The notes under the pieces: generated by a model
What the model saw: the letters and a program-made list of their open reading frames with translations, nothing else
Told to the model about the DNA's origin: nothing
Databases searched by the model: none
Shown: positions 8,620 to 17,706 of the stretch, in pieces
How the letters are laid out: every line of letters starts with the position of its first letter
Position numbering within the stretch: position 1 is the stretch's first letter
Program-made: the position numbers and the translations under genes
Assembly (NCBI GenBank): GCA_017462755.1
Contig: JAFTQM010000089.1
Span: 1 to 34,975, forward strand
Origin: Lachnospiraceae bacterium
Lineage (GTDB): Bacteria; Bacillota; Clostridia; Lachnospirales; Lachnospiraceae
Direction of reading: 5' to 3'
DNA length: 34,975 nt

Positions 8620-11466
8620 ATGATACGGATTATGCTACAAAAGCTCTTACATAAGAAATGGATGGTTATCAGTCTGCTGATAGGCAATATTTTGCTGATT
8701 GCAGTAGCAGTAAGTCATCCGATGTATAAAGAAGCATCGCTTCAGCGTATGCTGACCGATGAATTCACGACCTATTTGGAGGATACCAACGAGAGTCCGG
8801 CAATGTTTGCGATAACCGGACGAATCCGCAAAAATGACGGAACGGCAGACTACCAACGGGTCTACAATTTGGCACAGACGATATATCAGGAGCTTGGTTT
8901 GACGGAGACATTGCGGGTACGGCAGGATAGTCTTGTTGCCAGCACCGTGGTATCGTTGATGGAGCGTGAAAATGCAAATAAAGAAAAGAAAGCAGTCATA
9001 GGAAGTCTGGAAAATCTGGAGGAGCATGCGACGGTAGTAACCGGACGTATGTATTCGGATAAACGGGCAGAGGATGGCGTGATTGAAGCGGTTGTTACGA
9101 TGAATGGCTTTGTAGAGTTGGATGTTTTGCCGGATGAAACCTTGGAATTTGTTTATTTGAAGGATGCGGCAGGAAATAAGATTCGGGTAAAAATCGTTGG
9201 TGTAATCACCAATTCTTCAAGTGCGGATGATTATTGGGTTAATCCTCCGGAAACCTTCGATAATCAGCTGTTGATTAGTCCGACCCTTTTTGAAGAGGTA
9301 TTTGTTAACGGCGGTAAGCGCTTTGAGTACAATAGCGAGTGGTATCTGTTCTTTGATTACAGTAAGATAACGACAGCGCAGATAGCCGGGCTGCAGGAAA
9401 AAACGCTTGCACTGTTGGAGGGCAACAGCAGCACCTACGGCAAGCTGGCGGAGCCTGCATATTTGTCACTTTTGAATGAATATTTGAGCAAAGAAAAGAA
9501 AATCGATGTAACCCTGTCGATTTTGCAGGTGCCGGTGCTGGTATTGCTCTGCGCATTCCTGTTTATGATTTCCAGACAGATGATGGAAATGGAGCAGAGC
9601 GAAATTTCGCTGTTAAAGAGCCGTGGTGCGGGAAAGGGTCAGATTTTTCGGCTTTACCTGATGCAGTCCACCTTTTTGGCAGTAATCAGTACACTTATCG
9701 GTATTCCGCTGGGCAGCTTTATCTGCCGGGCGCTTGGTTCGGCAAATGCATTTCTTGAATTTGTGCAGAGAAGACCTTTGGATATTACATATTCCAAGAA
9801 CGTATTCCTTTATGCACTGATTGCCGTGCTGGTATCCATTCTGATGACGGTATTGCCGGCAATGAAGCAGAGCGGTATTTCAATTGTGCGTCAGAAGCAG
9901 TCCAGAGCGCGCGCCAAGAAACCGCTGTGGCAAAAGCTGTATCTGGATATCGTGTTGCTGGGTGTTTCGATATACGGCTATTACAATTTTACGGACCAGC
10001 AGGATGAGTTGCAGGAAGCGGTGATTGCAGGTGAGGCACTGGACCCGCTCTTGTTCTTAACCTCATCGCTGTTTATTCTGGGAGCTTCGTTGGTGGCACT
10101 GCGTATTCTGCCATTGCTTGTAAAATTAGTATATCAGATTGGTAAGAAACGCTGGAAGCCGGCAGGCTACGCTTCCTTTTTGGAGATTATCCGAACCGGA
10201 AGCCGACAGTATTTTATCATGGCATTTTTGATGCTGACCGTAGCCTTGGGTATTTTCAATACGACGGTAGCACGCACGATTCTGGAAAATGCAGAGCAGA
10301 ATCTGGCGTATACGACCGGTGCGGATTTGAGGATACAGGAGGTATGGCCGAGCAATGAGCTGCAGGTGCGTATGAATCCGGGTACACCACTGGTATATAC
10401 GGAACCGGATTACGGAAAATACAGCCTGATTGAAGATGTGAATGCAATGGCAAAGGTATTTGTATCGGATTCTACCAAGACCGGTATTTCCATGCGACAG
10501 AAGAATGCAGATGGAAAGACAGCAAACTATTGGTACGGTGCAACGATTTATGGTATTGATACGAAGGATTTCGGTGAAGCTACCAGTCTTCCGGACGGGT
10601 TGCTTGAGGAGCATTATTACACTTATCTGAATGCCTTGGCGCAGAATCCGAACGGTGTATTGGTTTCCAGTGTAATGCGAGATGTTCACGGCTACAAGAT
10701 TGGCGACACCATTACATTTGACAATAGCGAGCATGCGCAGAAGGATGGCGTGGATATCAAGGCTGAGATTGTAGGCTTTGTGGAATATTTTCCGGGCTTT
10801 TCACCGACCGCTACGTTCTTGAATCCGGACGGAACGGCTCAGACGCTGAATCAGTATCTGATTATCTCGTCGTTAAATCTGATTCAGAAATACTGGGGCG
10901 TGACCCCATATCAAATCTGGTTTGATGTGGAGGATACGACAGCATTTTATGAATTTATTGCGGAAAATGAGATTGAGCTGGAGATGTGCGTGGATGTCGA
11001 GGCAGAGGTAATTAAGATTAAAAACGATACCATTTTTCAGGGTACGAGCGGTATTCTGACGATGAGCTTTATTGTTATTCTGATTTTGTGCAGTGCCGGT
11101 TACCTGATTTACTGGGTATTGTCGATTCGCTCCAGAGAGCTGTTGTTTGGTATTTTCCGGGCAATGGGTATGTCGAGAGGTGAGATTCTTCGAATGCTGG
11201 TTAACGAGCAAATCTTTTCGAGTCTCTTGTCTATTTTGTGCGGAGCGGGTATCGGTGTAGCAGCGTCACAGCTGTTTGTACCGATGATTCAGCTGGCATA
11301 CTCGGCAGCAGATCAGGTATTGCCGATGACCTTGCTGACCAGACAGTCCGATATGGTGCGGTTGTTTGGCATCATTGCTGTAGTACTGGTTGTATGCTTG
11401 TTCGTTTTGGCAAGACAGGTATTTAAGATGAAGATTGCACAGGCACTGAAGCTGGGCGAGGACTAA
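8620..11466 (+). CDS. MacB/FtsX-type ABC transporter permease with two FtsX modules
   Basis: A 948-residue membrane protein; ATG 8620 follows TAGGAG by nine bases. One N-terminal helix (about 15-35) is followed by an extracytoplasmic domain (about 40-285), three helices of an FtsX module (about 288-420, with the cytoplasmic SLLKSRGAGKGQI turn), two to three more helices, a second extracytoplasmic domain (about 555-800), and the last three helices (about 808-935) with the matching loop FGIFRAMGMSRGEI. This is the long, doubled FtsX/MacB-like layout, in which one chain supplies both halves. It has no ATPase of its own; the two ATPase genes follow directly. Likely role: mechanotransmission or export of a peptide, lipid or drug, with the adaptors outside. 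Confidence 0.85.
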   Translation: MIRIMLQKLLHKKWMVISLLIGNILLIAVAVSHPMYKEASLQRMLTDEFTTYLEDTNESPAMFAITGRIRKNDGTADYQRVYNLAQTIYQELGLTETLRVRQDSLVASTVVSLMERENANKEKKAVIGSLENLEEHATVVTGRMYSDKRAEDGVIEAVVTMNGFVELDVLPDETLEFVYLKDAAGNKIRVKIVGVITNSSSADDYWVNPPETFDNQLLISPTLFEEVFVNGGKRFEYNSEWYLFFDYSKITTAQIAGLQEKTLALLEGNSSTYGKLAEPAYLSLLNEYLSKEKKIDVTLSILQVPVLVLLCAFLFMISRQMMEMEQSEISLLKSRGAGKGQIFRLYLMQSTFLAVISTLIGIPLGSFICRALGSANAFLEFVQRRPLDITYSKNVFLYALIAVLVSILMTVLPAMKQSGISIVRQKQSRARAKKPLWQKLYLDIVLLGVSIYGYYNFTDQQDELQEAVIAGEALDPLLFLTSSLFILGASLVALRILPLLVKLVYQIGKKRWKPAGYASFLEIIRTGSRQYFIMAFLMLTVALGIFNTTVARTILENAEQNLAYTTGADLRIQEVWPSNELQVRMNPGTPLVYTEPDYGKYSLIEDVNAMAKVFVSDSTKTGISMRQKNADGKTANYWYGATIYGIDTKDFGEATSLPDGLLEEHYYTYLNALAQNPNGVLVSSVMRDVHGYKIGDTITFDNSEHAQKDGVDIKAEIVGFVEYFPGFSPTATFLNPDGTAQTLNQYLIISSLNLIQKYWGVTPYQIWFDVEDTTAFYEFIAENEIELEMCVDVEAEVIKIKNDTIFQGTSGILTMSFIVILILCSAGYLIYWVLSIRSRELLFGIFRAMGMSRGEILRMLVNEQIFSSLLSILCGAGIGVAASQLFVPMIQLAYSAADQVLPMTLLTRQSDMVRLFGIIAVVLVVCLFVLARQVFKMKIAQALKLGED

Positions 11467-11503
11467 AGAGCAAGGCTTTGTGTTTGTGAGGAATGGAGAG
11501 AAT

Positions 11504-12214
11504 ATGATAGAAACGAAGAATATCGACCGCTTCTTTCCGGTGGCGGGAAGAGAGCCGTTTCAGGCGTTGAAGGACATTTCCATCGTCATCCCGGACCGCA
11601 GCCTGACGATGCTGCGGGGCAAGTCCGGCTCCGGCAAGACGACCCTGCTGAATATACTGGGTGCTTTGGATGCGCCGAGCGGCGGTCAGGTGATTTTTGA
11701 CGGTCAGGATATCACGAAGCTGTCGGATAAGCAGCGGGAGAAGCTGCGCCGGGAAAAAATCGGGTTTATCTTTCAGTCGGTTTCGCTGATTCCGATGATG
11801 ACGGTGTATGAGAACGTAGAATTTTCCTTGCGATTGTCCGATTATAAGGGGGATCGTAAGAAGCGGGTAGAGGAGTGTCTGCATCTGGTCGGACTGGGCA
11901 AACGTATGCAGCACATGCCGCAGGAGCTGTCCGGTGGTGAGCAGCAGAGAGTGGCAATCGCGCGTGCGATTGCGCATCGTCCGCAGGTGATTTTTGCAGA
12001 TGAGCCGACGGCAGAGCTGGATACGGCGACTTCTTTAAGTGTAATGAAGATGTTTCAGGATTTGGTTCAGGCGCAGGGCATTACTATTGTTATGACAACG
12101 CACGATACCGGTCTGATGGATGCCGGAGATATTGTGTATCAGCTGGAGGATGGCGCACTGATTGATGTAGAGAAGCGTAAAGCGTTCGCCGAGAACGAAG
12201 GCAAAGAGGAATAA
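11504..12214 (+). CDS. ABC transporter ATP-binding protein (MacB/LolD-like)
   Basis: A 236-residue ATPase. ATG 11504 is preferred because GGAG lies five bases upstream; the GTG at 11480 has no site. It has Walker A GKSGSGKTT, Q-loop FIFQSVSLIPMMTVYENV, signature [14 protein letters not shown], Walker B VIFADEPTAELD and the switch histidine in TTHD, so it should be active. It follows the permease gene by 37 bases and should energise it. A small hairpin (CGAAGC/GCTTCG, about 12224-12240) sits between this gene and the next ATPase. Confidence 0.92.
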   Translation: MIETKNIDRFFPVAGREPFQALKDISIVIPDRSLTMLRGKSGSGKTTLLNILGALDAPSGGQVIFDGQDITKLSDKQREKLRREKIGFIFQSVSLIPMMTVYENVEFSLRLSDYKGDRKKRVEECLHLVGLGKRMQHMPQELSGGEQQRVAIARAIAHRPQVIFADEPTAELDTATSLSVMKMFQDLVQAQGITIVMTTHDTGLMDAGDIVYQLEDGALIDVEKRKAFAENEGKEE

Positions 12215-12255
12215 GCCGTATTTGCGAAGCAAATCGCTTCGAAATGGAGGAAAAA

Positions 12256-13179
12256 ATGAGTAACGAAGCAAAACAGCCAGCCGAAAATCAGAAGCAGGAG
12301 CCGATGATTTTTGCAGATAATCTGGTAAAAATTTATAAGACGCAGGAGCTGGAGGTACTGGCGCTGCAGGGCTTGGATTTGACGGTGGAAAAGGGCGAGC
12401 TGCTGGCGATTATCGGAAACAGTGGTAGTGGCAAGTCTACCTTCTTAAATATGCTCGGAGGCTTGGATACGCCGAGTGCCGGCAAGCTGTTCGTAGACGG
12501 AAAGAATCTGTTTACCATGACGAAAAAGCAGCTGGTAGAGTACAAGCGGGATACCGTAGGCTTTGTATGGCAGAACAATGCCCGCAACCTGTTGCCTTAT
12601 CTGAGTGCGTTTGAAAATGTGATTACGCCGATGCAGTTTACGAACGAGAAGCACCGCAAGGAGCGTGCGCTGGAGCTGTTGGATTTGGTCGGTATGTCAC
12701 ACCGCAAAAACAGCCGCCTGAATCAGCTCTCCGGTGGTGAGCAGCAACGAATTGCAATCGCGATTGCGCTGGCAAATTCCCCGAAGCTGCTGCTTGCCGA
12801 CGAGCCAACCGGTTCAGTAGACCGCAAGACCGCAGACTATATTTTGAGCGTATTCCGCCATCTGAACCGAGACATGGGGCAGACGATACTGATTGTAACA
12901 CATGACGTAGCGCTGTCCAAGCAGGTACAGCGTGTTGTTGCCATCCGTGACGGTAAGTTTAGCAGTGAGCGTATCCTAAAAGAGCATTATTCGGTCAATC
13001 TGGCAGAGCAGGCAATCAACTGGCAGGAGGAGGATACACAGGAGGAGTACGCAATCTTGGACCGTGCCGGACGTATCCAGATACCGCACCAGATGCTCGC
13101 CGAGGCAGGAATCGAGGGCAATAAGGTCAAGGTAGAGGTCAAGGACGGAAATATTGTGCTGCAGAGGATAGGGGAATAA
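12256..13179 (+). CDS. ABC transporter ATP-binding protein with C-terminal AbrB-like domain
   Basis: A 307-residue ATPase; ATG 12256 is chosen because GGAGG lies five bases upstream, whereas ATG 12244 precedes that site. All motifs are present: Walker [13 protein letters not shown]-loop [20 protein letters not shown], signature [14 protein letters not shown], Walker [13 protein letters not shown] and switch VTHD. Beyond the ATPase core (ending near residue 245) there is an extension of about 45 residues, [19 protein letters not shown] followed by [15 protein letters not shown], which reads like a SpoVT/AbrB-type swapped-hairpin domain. It is the second ATPase of the operon; it may pair with the first as a heterodimer on the doubled permease (inference). 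Confidence 0.9.
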   Translation: MSNEAKQPAENQKQEPMIFADNLVKIYKTQELEVLALQGLDLTVEKGELLAIIGNSGSGKSTFLNMLGGLDTPSAGKLFVDGKNLFTMTKKQLVEYKRDTVGFVWQNNARNLLPYLSAFENVITPMQFTNEKHRKERALELLDLVGMSHRKNSRLNQLSGGEQQRIAIAIALANSPKLLLADEPTGSVDRKTADYILSVFRHLNRDMGQTILIVTHDVALSKQVQRVVAIRDGKFSSERILKEHYSVNLAEQAINWQEEDTQEEYAILDRAGRIQIPHQMLAEAGIEGNKVKVEVKDGNIVLQRIGE

Positions 13180-13221
13180 GAAAACGAAGAAGTAAGAAGC
13201 TAAGAGAATAAAGAAGCGGAG

Positions 13222-13266
13222 AACACATCTCACGGAAAGCGGAAGCTGGAAGGAGATGTGTTTTTT
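13222..13266 (+). terminator. Intrinsic terminator of the efflux operon
   Basis: AACACATCTC (13222-13231) pairs perfectly with GAGATGTGTT (13253-13262), followed by TTTT. It separates the transporter operon from the cas12a promoter that starts 15 bases later. Confidence 0.85.
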
Positions 13267-13280
13267 GTAAAAGAAAGGGA

Positions 13281-13310
13281 TTGACATGTAATGGTTTCTA
13301 GTAGTAAAAT
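13281..13310 (+). promoter_or_regulatory. cas12a promoter
   Basis: A perfect TTGACA (13281-13286) and TAAAAT (13305-13310) are 18 bases apart. Transcription should start near 13317, just before the site at 13321-13347 that matches the pseudo-spacer of the array. Confidence 0.78.
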
Positions 13311-13320
13311 GACTATATCA

Positions 13321-13347
13321 TTTATTAGGAATATAATAAAAAATGAA
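13321..13347 (+). promoter_or_regulatory. Predicted Cas12a self-repression target in the cas12a promoter
   Basis: TTTA (13321-13324) is a canonical Cas12a PAM. The next 12 bases, TTAGGAATATAA (13325-13336), are identical to the first 12 bases after the last CRISPR repeat (18759-18770). Beyond this only scattered positions match. A seed-only match of this kind should allow binding but not cleavage, and its place right at the transcript start is suited to blocking RNA polymerase. The function is inferred from the match. Confidence 0.72.
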
Positions 13348-13364
13348 ATCAGAGAAGAGGGAGT

Positions 13365-13413
13365 TTTATTGGACTTATAATATGTTATTCTGTAATCACA
13401 GGAGTCCAATGAA
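13365..13413 (+). promoter_or_regulatory. Long hairpin in the cas12a leader
   Basis: TTTATTGGACTT (13365-13376) pairs with GAGTCCAATGAA (13402-13413) over 12 positions with two G-T wobbles; the central eight pairs are perfect. The 25-base loop is A/T-rich. The right arm ends six bases before the AAGGAGG of cas12a, so the structure could affect translation. Confidence 0.6.
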
Positions 13414-13432
13414 TCGAAAAAGGAGGTATTTT

Positions 13433-16400
13433 ATGAATAAAAAGGTAATGGATCAATTTGTAAAATTGGAGCAGGAAAGTAAGACAATCAAGTTTCGACT
13501 GAAACCACAAGGAAAAACAGCAGAGATATTACAGGAAGCACATAGTTTAAAGAATGACAAAGAAAGGGTAAAAGCATATTCGATTGTGAAAGCGATGTTG
13601 GATCGTGGACATCGACAGTTGATACAAAACACATTGGAGCAAGAGAGTCGGAGTGCAACGATAAGTTGGGAAGCATTAGTGCAGGCATATATGAAATCGG
13701 ATAAAAGTCCGTCTGATAAAAAAGCAAAAGAAGGTTGGATAAAGGAACAGGACCGAAAGAGAAAAGAAATATCAAAGCTATTTACCGATAAAAAAGAGTA
13801 TAAAAATTTAGATGGCAAAAATCCGTTTGATGTTAAGAATTCGATGAATTTGTTAACTGTTGCGCAGACAGAAGAAGAACGTAAAGCGGTAAAATCGTTT
13901 TCCGGGTTTTCTGTATACTGGAAGAATTATTACGAAAACAGAAAGCATATATACAGCGAAGAGAAAAAGAGCGGAACGATAGCATATCGTATGATTGATG
14001 AGAATTTTATATATTATATGACGGATTATATCCGTTTCAATCATATCAAAGAAAAAGATAATGTTTTTTGGAAAGAAATTTCAGAAAAGTGGTTAGAAGA
14101 AAGTGATTTGCCGATAATGGAGATATTCAGTTTTGAAGGATATCGTTATTTTCTTTCGCAGATGGGAATTGATTTGTTTAATCGATTTGTGGCATTTTAT
14201 AATTTGGAGGCGAATCTGTATTATCAGAAGAGAGGGAATGGATTAGATGCTGCACATCCATTTCATAAGGCGAGAAATCGCAAATTGATACCGTTATATA
14301 AGCAGATTTTGAGTATTGCGGAAAGAAGATTTGAAATACCTGCATTTCATAGCGATGAGGAAGTATTAAATGCTGTTTCGCTAATTAAAGAATATGTGAT
14401 TGAATCTAAGCTGCAAGAAAAGAGTATTGCGTTATTTGGGGACAAGGAAGAAAACAACGGGGAGTATTGCATTAAAAATCAATCATTGACAACGGTATCT
14501 TACACACTTTATGGAAAGTGGAATTTACTTTCGGATGCATTACGAATTTTTTATTTAAAGAATCAAAAAAGTAGTTTGTCAGAACAGAAAAAGTTAGATA
14601 ATGTGGAGAAATTGATGCATCAGACAAATTTTACATTGTCGGAGGTGGAAGATGCATTAAAAGATTATGCAGAGGTAATAGAGGAGAATGAAGAACTACT
14701 CAATAAAATAAAAAATCCATTCTGGTGTCTGTGCGTACAAAAGGTAAAAGAACTTTGGATGAGCTTTTGGGAAGCAGAACAAAAGTATATGGCATTTGTT
14801 TCGACGTGGAATAAAGCAAATAACTTGAAAGAAGAGGCGACAACAGACATTCGAGATTATTTAGATAAGATGAATGAGATTATACGTTTTTTAAAGTTGT
14901 TCCAAGTATCAATAGAGGATTTTGCACAGTTAGATATTGCTTTTTATAATCAATTAGGGGAGTGTATTGAACGTGCAGGAGTATTTATTCAGACCTATAA
15001 TATGACTAGAAATTATATTACACAAAAACCTTATTCAGAGGAAAAGCATTTATTAAAGTTTGATATCCCTACTTTAGGAGATGGCTGGAGTGTAGATAAA
15101 GAACGAGACAATGGTTGTTTGATTTTGCGGAAGAATAAAAAATACTATCTGGCAATTATGGCGGCGAAGCATCGTATGGCTTTGGAGAGCAGTGCTACGG
15201 CAGAGGAAGAATCTTATGAGAAAATGAATTATATGTTGTTCAAAGATATTTCCAAAATGATTCCGAAGTGTAGTACTGCCTTAAATGAAGTGCGGTCACA
15301 TATGGAGAATGAATTAGGAGAATATTGTTTGGATGGTAGTCGTTTTACAAAACCACTAATCATTACACCGGAGATTTACGCTCTAAGCCGTGAAGAAGAA
15401 GGAGTAGGTTATAAGAAATGGCAGAAGGAGTATTTAAGGAGGACAGGAAATGAAGAAGGGCATAAGGCAGCCGTAAAGAAATGGATAGCCTTTTGTTTTG
15501 AGTTCCTGCAGAAATATGTATCTACTGCAGACTATGATTATTCTAGCCTTTTGCCACTGGAAAAATATGAGTCTGTAGTAGATTTTTACGCAGAAGCGGA
15601 TAAACTTTTGTATCGACTTGATTTCGGGTATATTGCAAAAAATAAAATTGATGAATTGGTAGAGGAAGGCAAGTTATTCTTGTTTCAAATTTACAATCAG
15701 GATTATTCAGAGCATAAAAGACCGGAAAGTAAAAAAAATCTGCATACACTGTATTGGGAAGCATTATTTTCTGAGGAAAATGCAGTGCATAGAATTATAA
15801 AACTGAATGGTGGAATAGAAGTTTTTTGGAGACCATCAAGCATTAAAAAGTCTGTAAAGCATCAGGCGGGAGAGGTGTTAGTTAATAAGCGAACCAAAAC
15901 AGGAGCGCCGATACCGGATGATGTCTATAAGGAATTAGTAGAATACTTTAATGGAAAGTCAGTAGAACTGTCAGATGTAGCACAGAAATACGAAACAGAA
16001 GTCTATACTTCGCAAAAAAAATACGAGATTATTAAGGATAAGCGTTATACCGAAGAGCAGTATGAAGTGCATATACCTTTGACGTTAAACTTTTGCGGAG
16101 AAAAAGCAGCAGGAATTAATCAAAGAGTGCTTCAGGTATTACATGACAATCCGGAAATGAACGTAATTGGTCTTGACCGTGGAGAGCGCAATTTGATTGC
16201 TTATGCAGTTGTAAATTCGAAAGGGGAAATTCTAAAACAGGGAACCTTCAATACGGTTAATCAAATGAATTATCAAGAGAGGTTAAAGCAAAAGGAAGAA
16301 ATACGTCAAGAGGAAAGAAAGAGTTGGAAAGTTGTCGAGAACATCAAAGAGTTAAAAGAAGGATATATTTCTCAGGTGGTTCATGAACTGACAGAGATGA

Positions 16401-17365
16401 TGCTAGAATATAATGCGGTAATCGCCATGGAAGATTTGAATTTTGGTTTCAAAAAAGGTCGTTTTAAAGTGGAAAGGCAAGTTTATCAAAAATTTGAAAT
16501 GGCATTATTAAAAAAACTTCATTATTTGGTTACCAACAAAGAAGAAGGAGAAGCGATGAATCAGCCAGGAGGAACGCTGTGTGCATATCAGTTGGCGGAA
16601 ATACCAAGTAGCTTGAAAAACATCGGAAAGCAGTCAGGTTTTGTATTTTATGTACAACCATCGTATACATCTAAGATTGACCCAACGACAGGTTTTGCGG
16701 ATATATTTGATTTTTCAGAGATAACCAAAACATCTGCAAGGAAAGCATTTTTTGAAAAGTTTGATGATATTTTTTACGATGAAGGATTAGATATGTTTGC
16801 ATTTTCCTTTAATTATGGAAATTTTGCGGTATATCAGACTTTCGCAAAAAAGGATTGGGTTGTATATACAAATGGAGAACGTTATGTGTGGGATAATCGG
16901 TTAAGATGTAGTAAGCTAATTAATCTGACAGAAGAATTAAAAAGCTTGTTTGATTTTTGGAAGATAGAGTGGAAGGCTGGAACATTGAAGCAAATACTTC
17001 ATGAGATGCCGGATACAAAAGAAAAAGCAGGTTTTTGGAATAGCTTATTGTATTATTTCCGAGTGTCGCTACAACTGAGAAGTAACTTGGCCGGTGAGCA
17101 GGAAGATCGTATTATTTCGCCGGTAAAAAATGAAAAAGGTAAGTTTTTTGCGACGCCTGCTTATGCGGGTATGGATTTTGCACAATTGCATCAGTATGAT
17201 TCGCTTCCGATGGATGCGGATACAAATGGAGCATATCATATTGCATTGAAAGGTCACTTGATGTTAGAGAAAGTTGCGATGGCAGAAGTAACACCACAAG
17301 GGAAGGTAGTGGGAGAGGTATTGCGTATATCTAATCCGGAATGGTTTGCGTATCGGCAGAAGTAG
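13433..17365 (+). CDS. cas12a: Type V-A CRISPR effector nuclease Cas12a (Cpf1)
   Basis: A 1310-residue RNA-guided DNA nuclease. ATG 13433 is chosen because AAAAAGGAGG lies six bases upstream; ATG 13343 would add 30 unrelated residues with no site. The RuvC triad is complete: D915 in IGLDRGERNL, E1000 in AMEDLNFGFKKGRFK and D1263 in DADTNGAYHIA. The Nuc region has LQLRSNLAGEQEDRIISPV with the conserved arginine. The WED part keeps the VKHQAGEVLVNK histidine/lysine set expected for pre-crRNA processing, then IIKDKRYTEEQYEVHIPL. Other family marks are YVTQKPYS, IPTLGDGW, LVEEGKLFLFQIYN, NLHTLYW and YTSKIDPTTGF. The length is normal for the family and no frameshift is seen, so interference looks intact. 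Base composition is visibly richer in A/T than the flanking transporter genes, fitting acquisition by transfer. Confidence 0.97.
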   Translation: MNKKVMDQFVKLEQESKTIKFRLKPQGKTAEILQEAHSLKNDKERVKAYSIVKAMLDRGHRQLIQNTLEQESRSATISWEALVQAYMKSDKSPSDKKAKEGWIKEQDRKRKEISKLFTDKKEYKNLDGKNPFDVKNSMNLLTVAQTEEERKAVKSFSGFSVYWKNYYENRKHIYSEEKKSGTIAYRMIDENFIYYMTDYIRFNHIKEKDNVFWKEISEKWLEESDLPIMEIFSFEGYRYFLSQMGIDLFNRFVAFYNLEANLYYQKRGNGLDAAHPFHKARNRKLIPLYKQILSIAERRFEIPAFHSDEEVLNAVSLIKEYVIESKLQEKSIALFGDKEENNGEYCIKNQSLTTVSYTLYGKWNLLSDALRIFYLKNQKSSLSEQKKLDNVEKLMHQTNFTLSEVEDALKDYAEVIEENEELLNKIKNPFWCLCVQKVKELWMSFWEAEQKYMAFVSTWNKANNLKEEATTDIRDYLDKMNEIIRFLKLFQVSIEDFAQLDIAFYNQLGECIERAGVFIQTYNMTRNYITQKPYSEEKHLLKFDIPTLGDGWSVDKERDNGCLILRKNKKYYLAIMAAKHRMALESSATAEEESYEKMNYMLFKDISKMIPKCSTALNEVRSHMENELGEYCLDGSRFTKPLIITPEIYALSREEEGVGYKKWQKEYLRRTGNEEGHKAAVKKWIAFCFEFLQKYVSTADYDYSSLLPLEKYESVVDFYAEADKLLYRLDFGYIAKNKIDELVEEGKLFLFQIYNQDYSEHKRPESKKNLHTLYWEALFSEENAVHRIIKLNGGIEVFWRPSSIKKSVKHQAGEVLVNKRTKTGAPIPDDVYKELVEYFNGKSVELSDVAQKYETEVYTSQKKYEIIKDKRYTEEQYEVHIPLTLNFCGEKAAGINQRVLQVLHDNPEMNVIGLDRGERNLIAYAVVNSKGEILKQGTFNTVNQMNYQERLKQKEEIRQEERKSWKVVENIKELKEGYISQVVHELTEMMLEYNAVIAMEDLNFGFKKGRFKVERQVYQKFEMALLKKLHYLVTNKEEGEAMNQPGGTLCAYQLAEIPSSLKNIGKQSGFVFYVQPSYTSKIDPTTGFADIFDFSEITKTSARKAFFEKFDDIFYDEGLDMFAFSFNYGNFAVYQTFAKKDWVVYTNGERYVWDNRLRCSKLINLTEELKSLFDFWKIEWKAGTLKQILHEMPDTKEKAGFWNSLLYYFRVSLQLRSNLAGEQEDRIISPVKNEKGKFFATPAYAGMDFAQLHQYDSLPMDADTNGAYHIALKGHLMLEKVAMAEVTPQGKVVGEVLRISNPEWFAYRQK

Positions 17366-17382
17366 ATGAGAGGGTGTTTTGC

Positions 17383-17706
17383 ATGGATGATGTAATTTTG
17401 ATTACTGAATTGAATGATTTTGTATTTTGTCCGGCTTCCATATATTTTCATAAATTGTATGGAAGCATGGACACCATGCTTTTTCAAAGCACAGACCAAA
17501 TCAATGGTACGAATGCACATGAGCGGATAGATATTCAGAAATACTCTACATCAAAACATATTCTAATGAGCTTTGATGTTTATTCTGAAAAGTATCGGTT
17601 GCTTGGCAAGAGTGATATGTTTGATGTTAAAGTGGGGCTTTTAAGAGAGCGTTTATTATGGGGTGCTGCATACTTGCTTTTATATGAGAAAATCTCTGGT
17701 TTGTGA
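17383..17706 (+). pseudogene. cas4: cas4, 3'-truncated by a deletion into cas1
   Basis: ATG 17383 lies 17 bases after the cas12a stop. The first ~86 residues are Cas4-like: FVFCPASIYFHKLYGS with the first cluster cysteine, GTNAHERID with the RecB-type histidine, and LLGKSDMFDVKVG with the metal-binding aspartate. After VGLLRER (near 17652) the reading frame runs into unrelated residues (WGAAYLLLYEKISGL) and stops at 17706. Those bases, read in another frame, encode the middle of Cas1. The E/K motif III and the three C-terminal cysteines of Cas4 are missing. It cannot make an active Cas4 nuclease. Confidence 0.85.

Noticed and set aside
8762-8769. AATTCACG in the permease gene, equal to the first 8 bases of spacer 5
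   Set aside because: The bases before it are GATG, not a TTTV PAM, and the match ends after 8 bases; likely chance.
13287-13304. A repeat-like TTTCTAGTAGTA inside the cas12a promoter
   Set aside because: It lacks the TCTAC...GTAGA stem and the rest of the repeat, so it is not a convincing second mini-repeat.
13343-13432. An upstream ATG extending Cas12a by 30 residues
   Set aside because: It has no ribosome-binding site, lies inside the leader hairpin region and adds residues unlike any Cas12a N terminus. ATG 13433 has AAGGAGG at the ideal distance.
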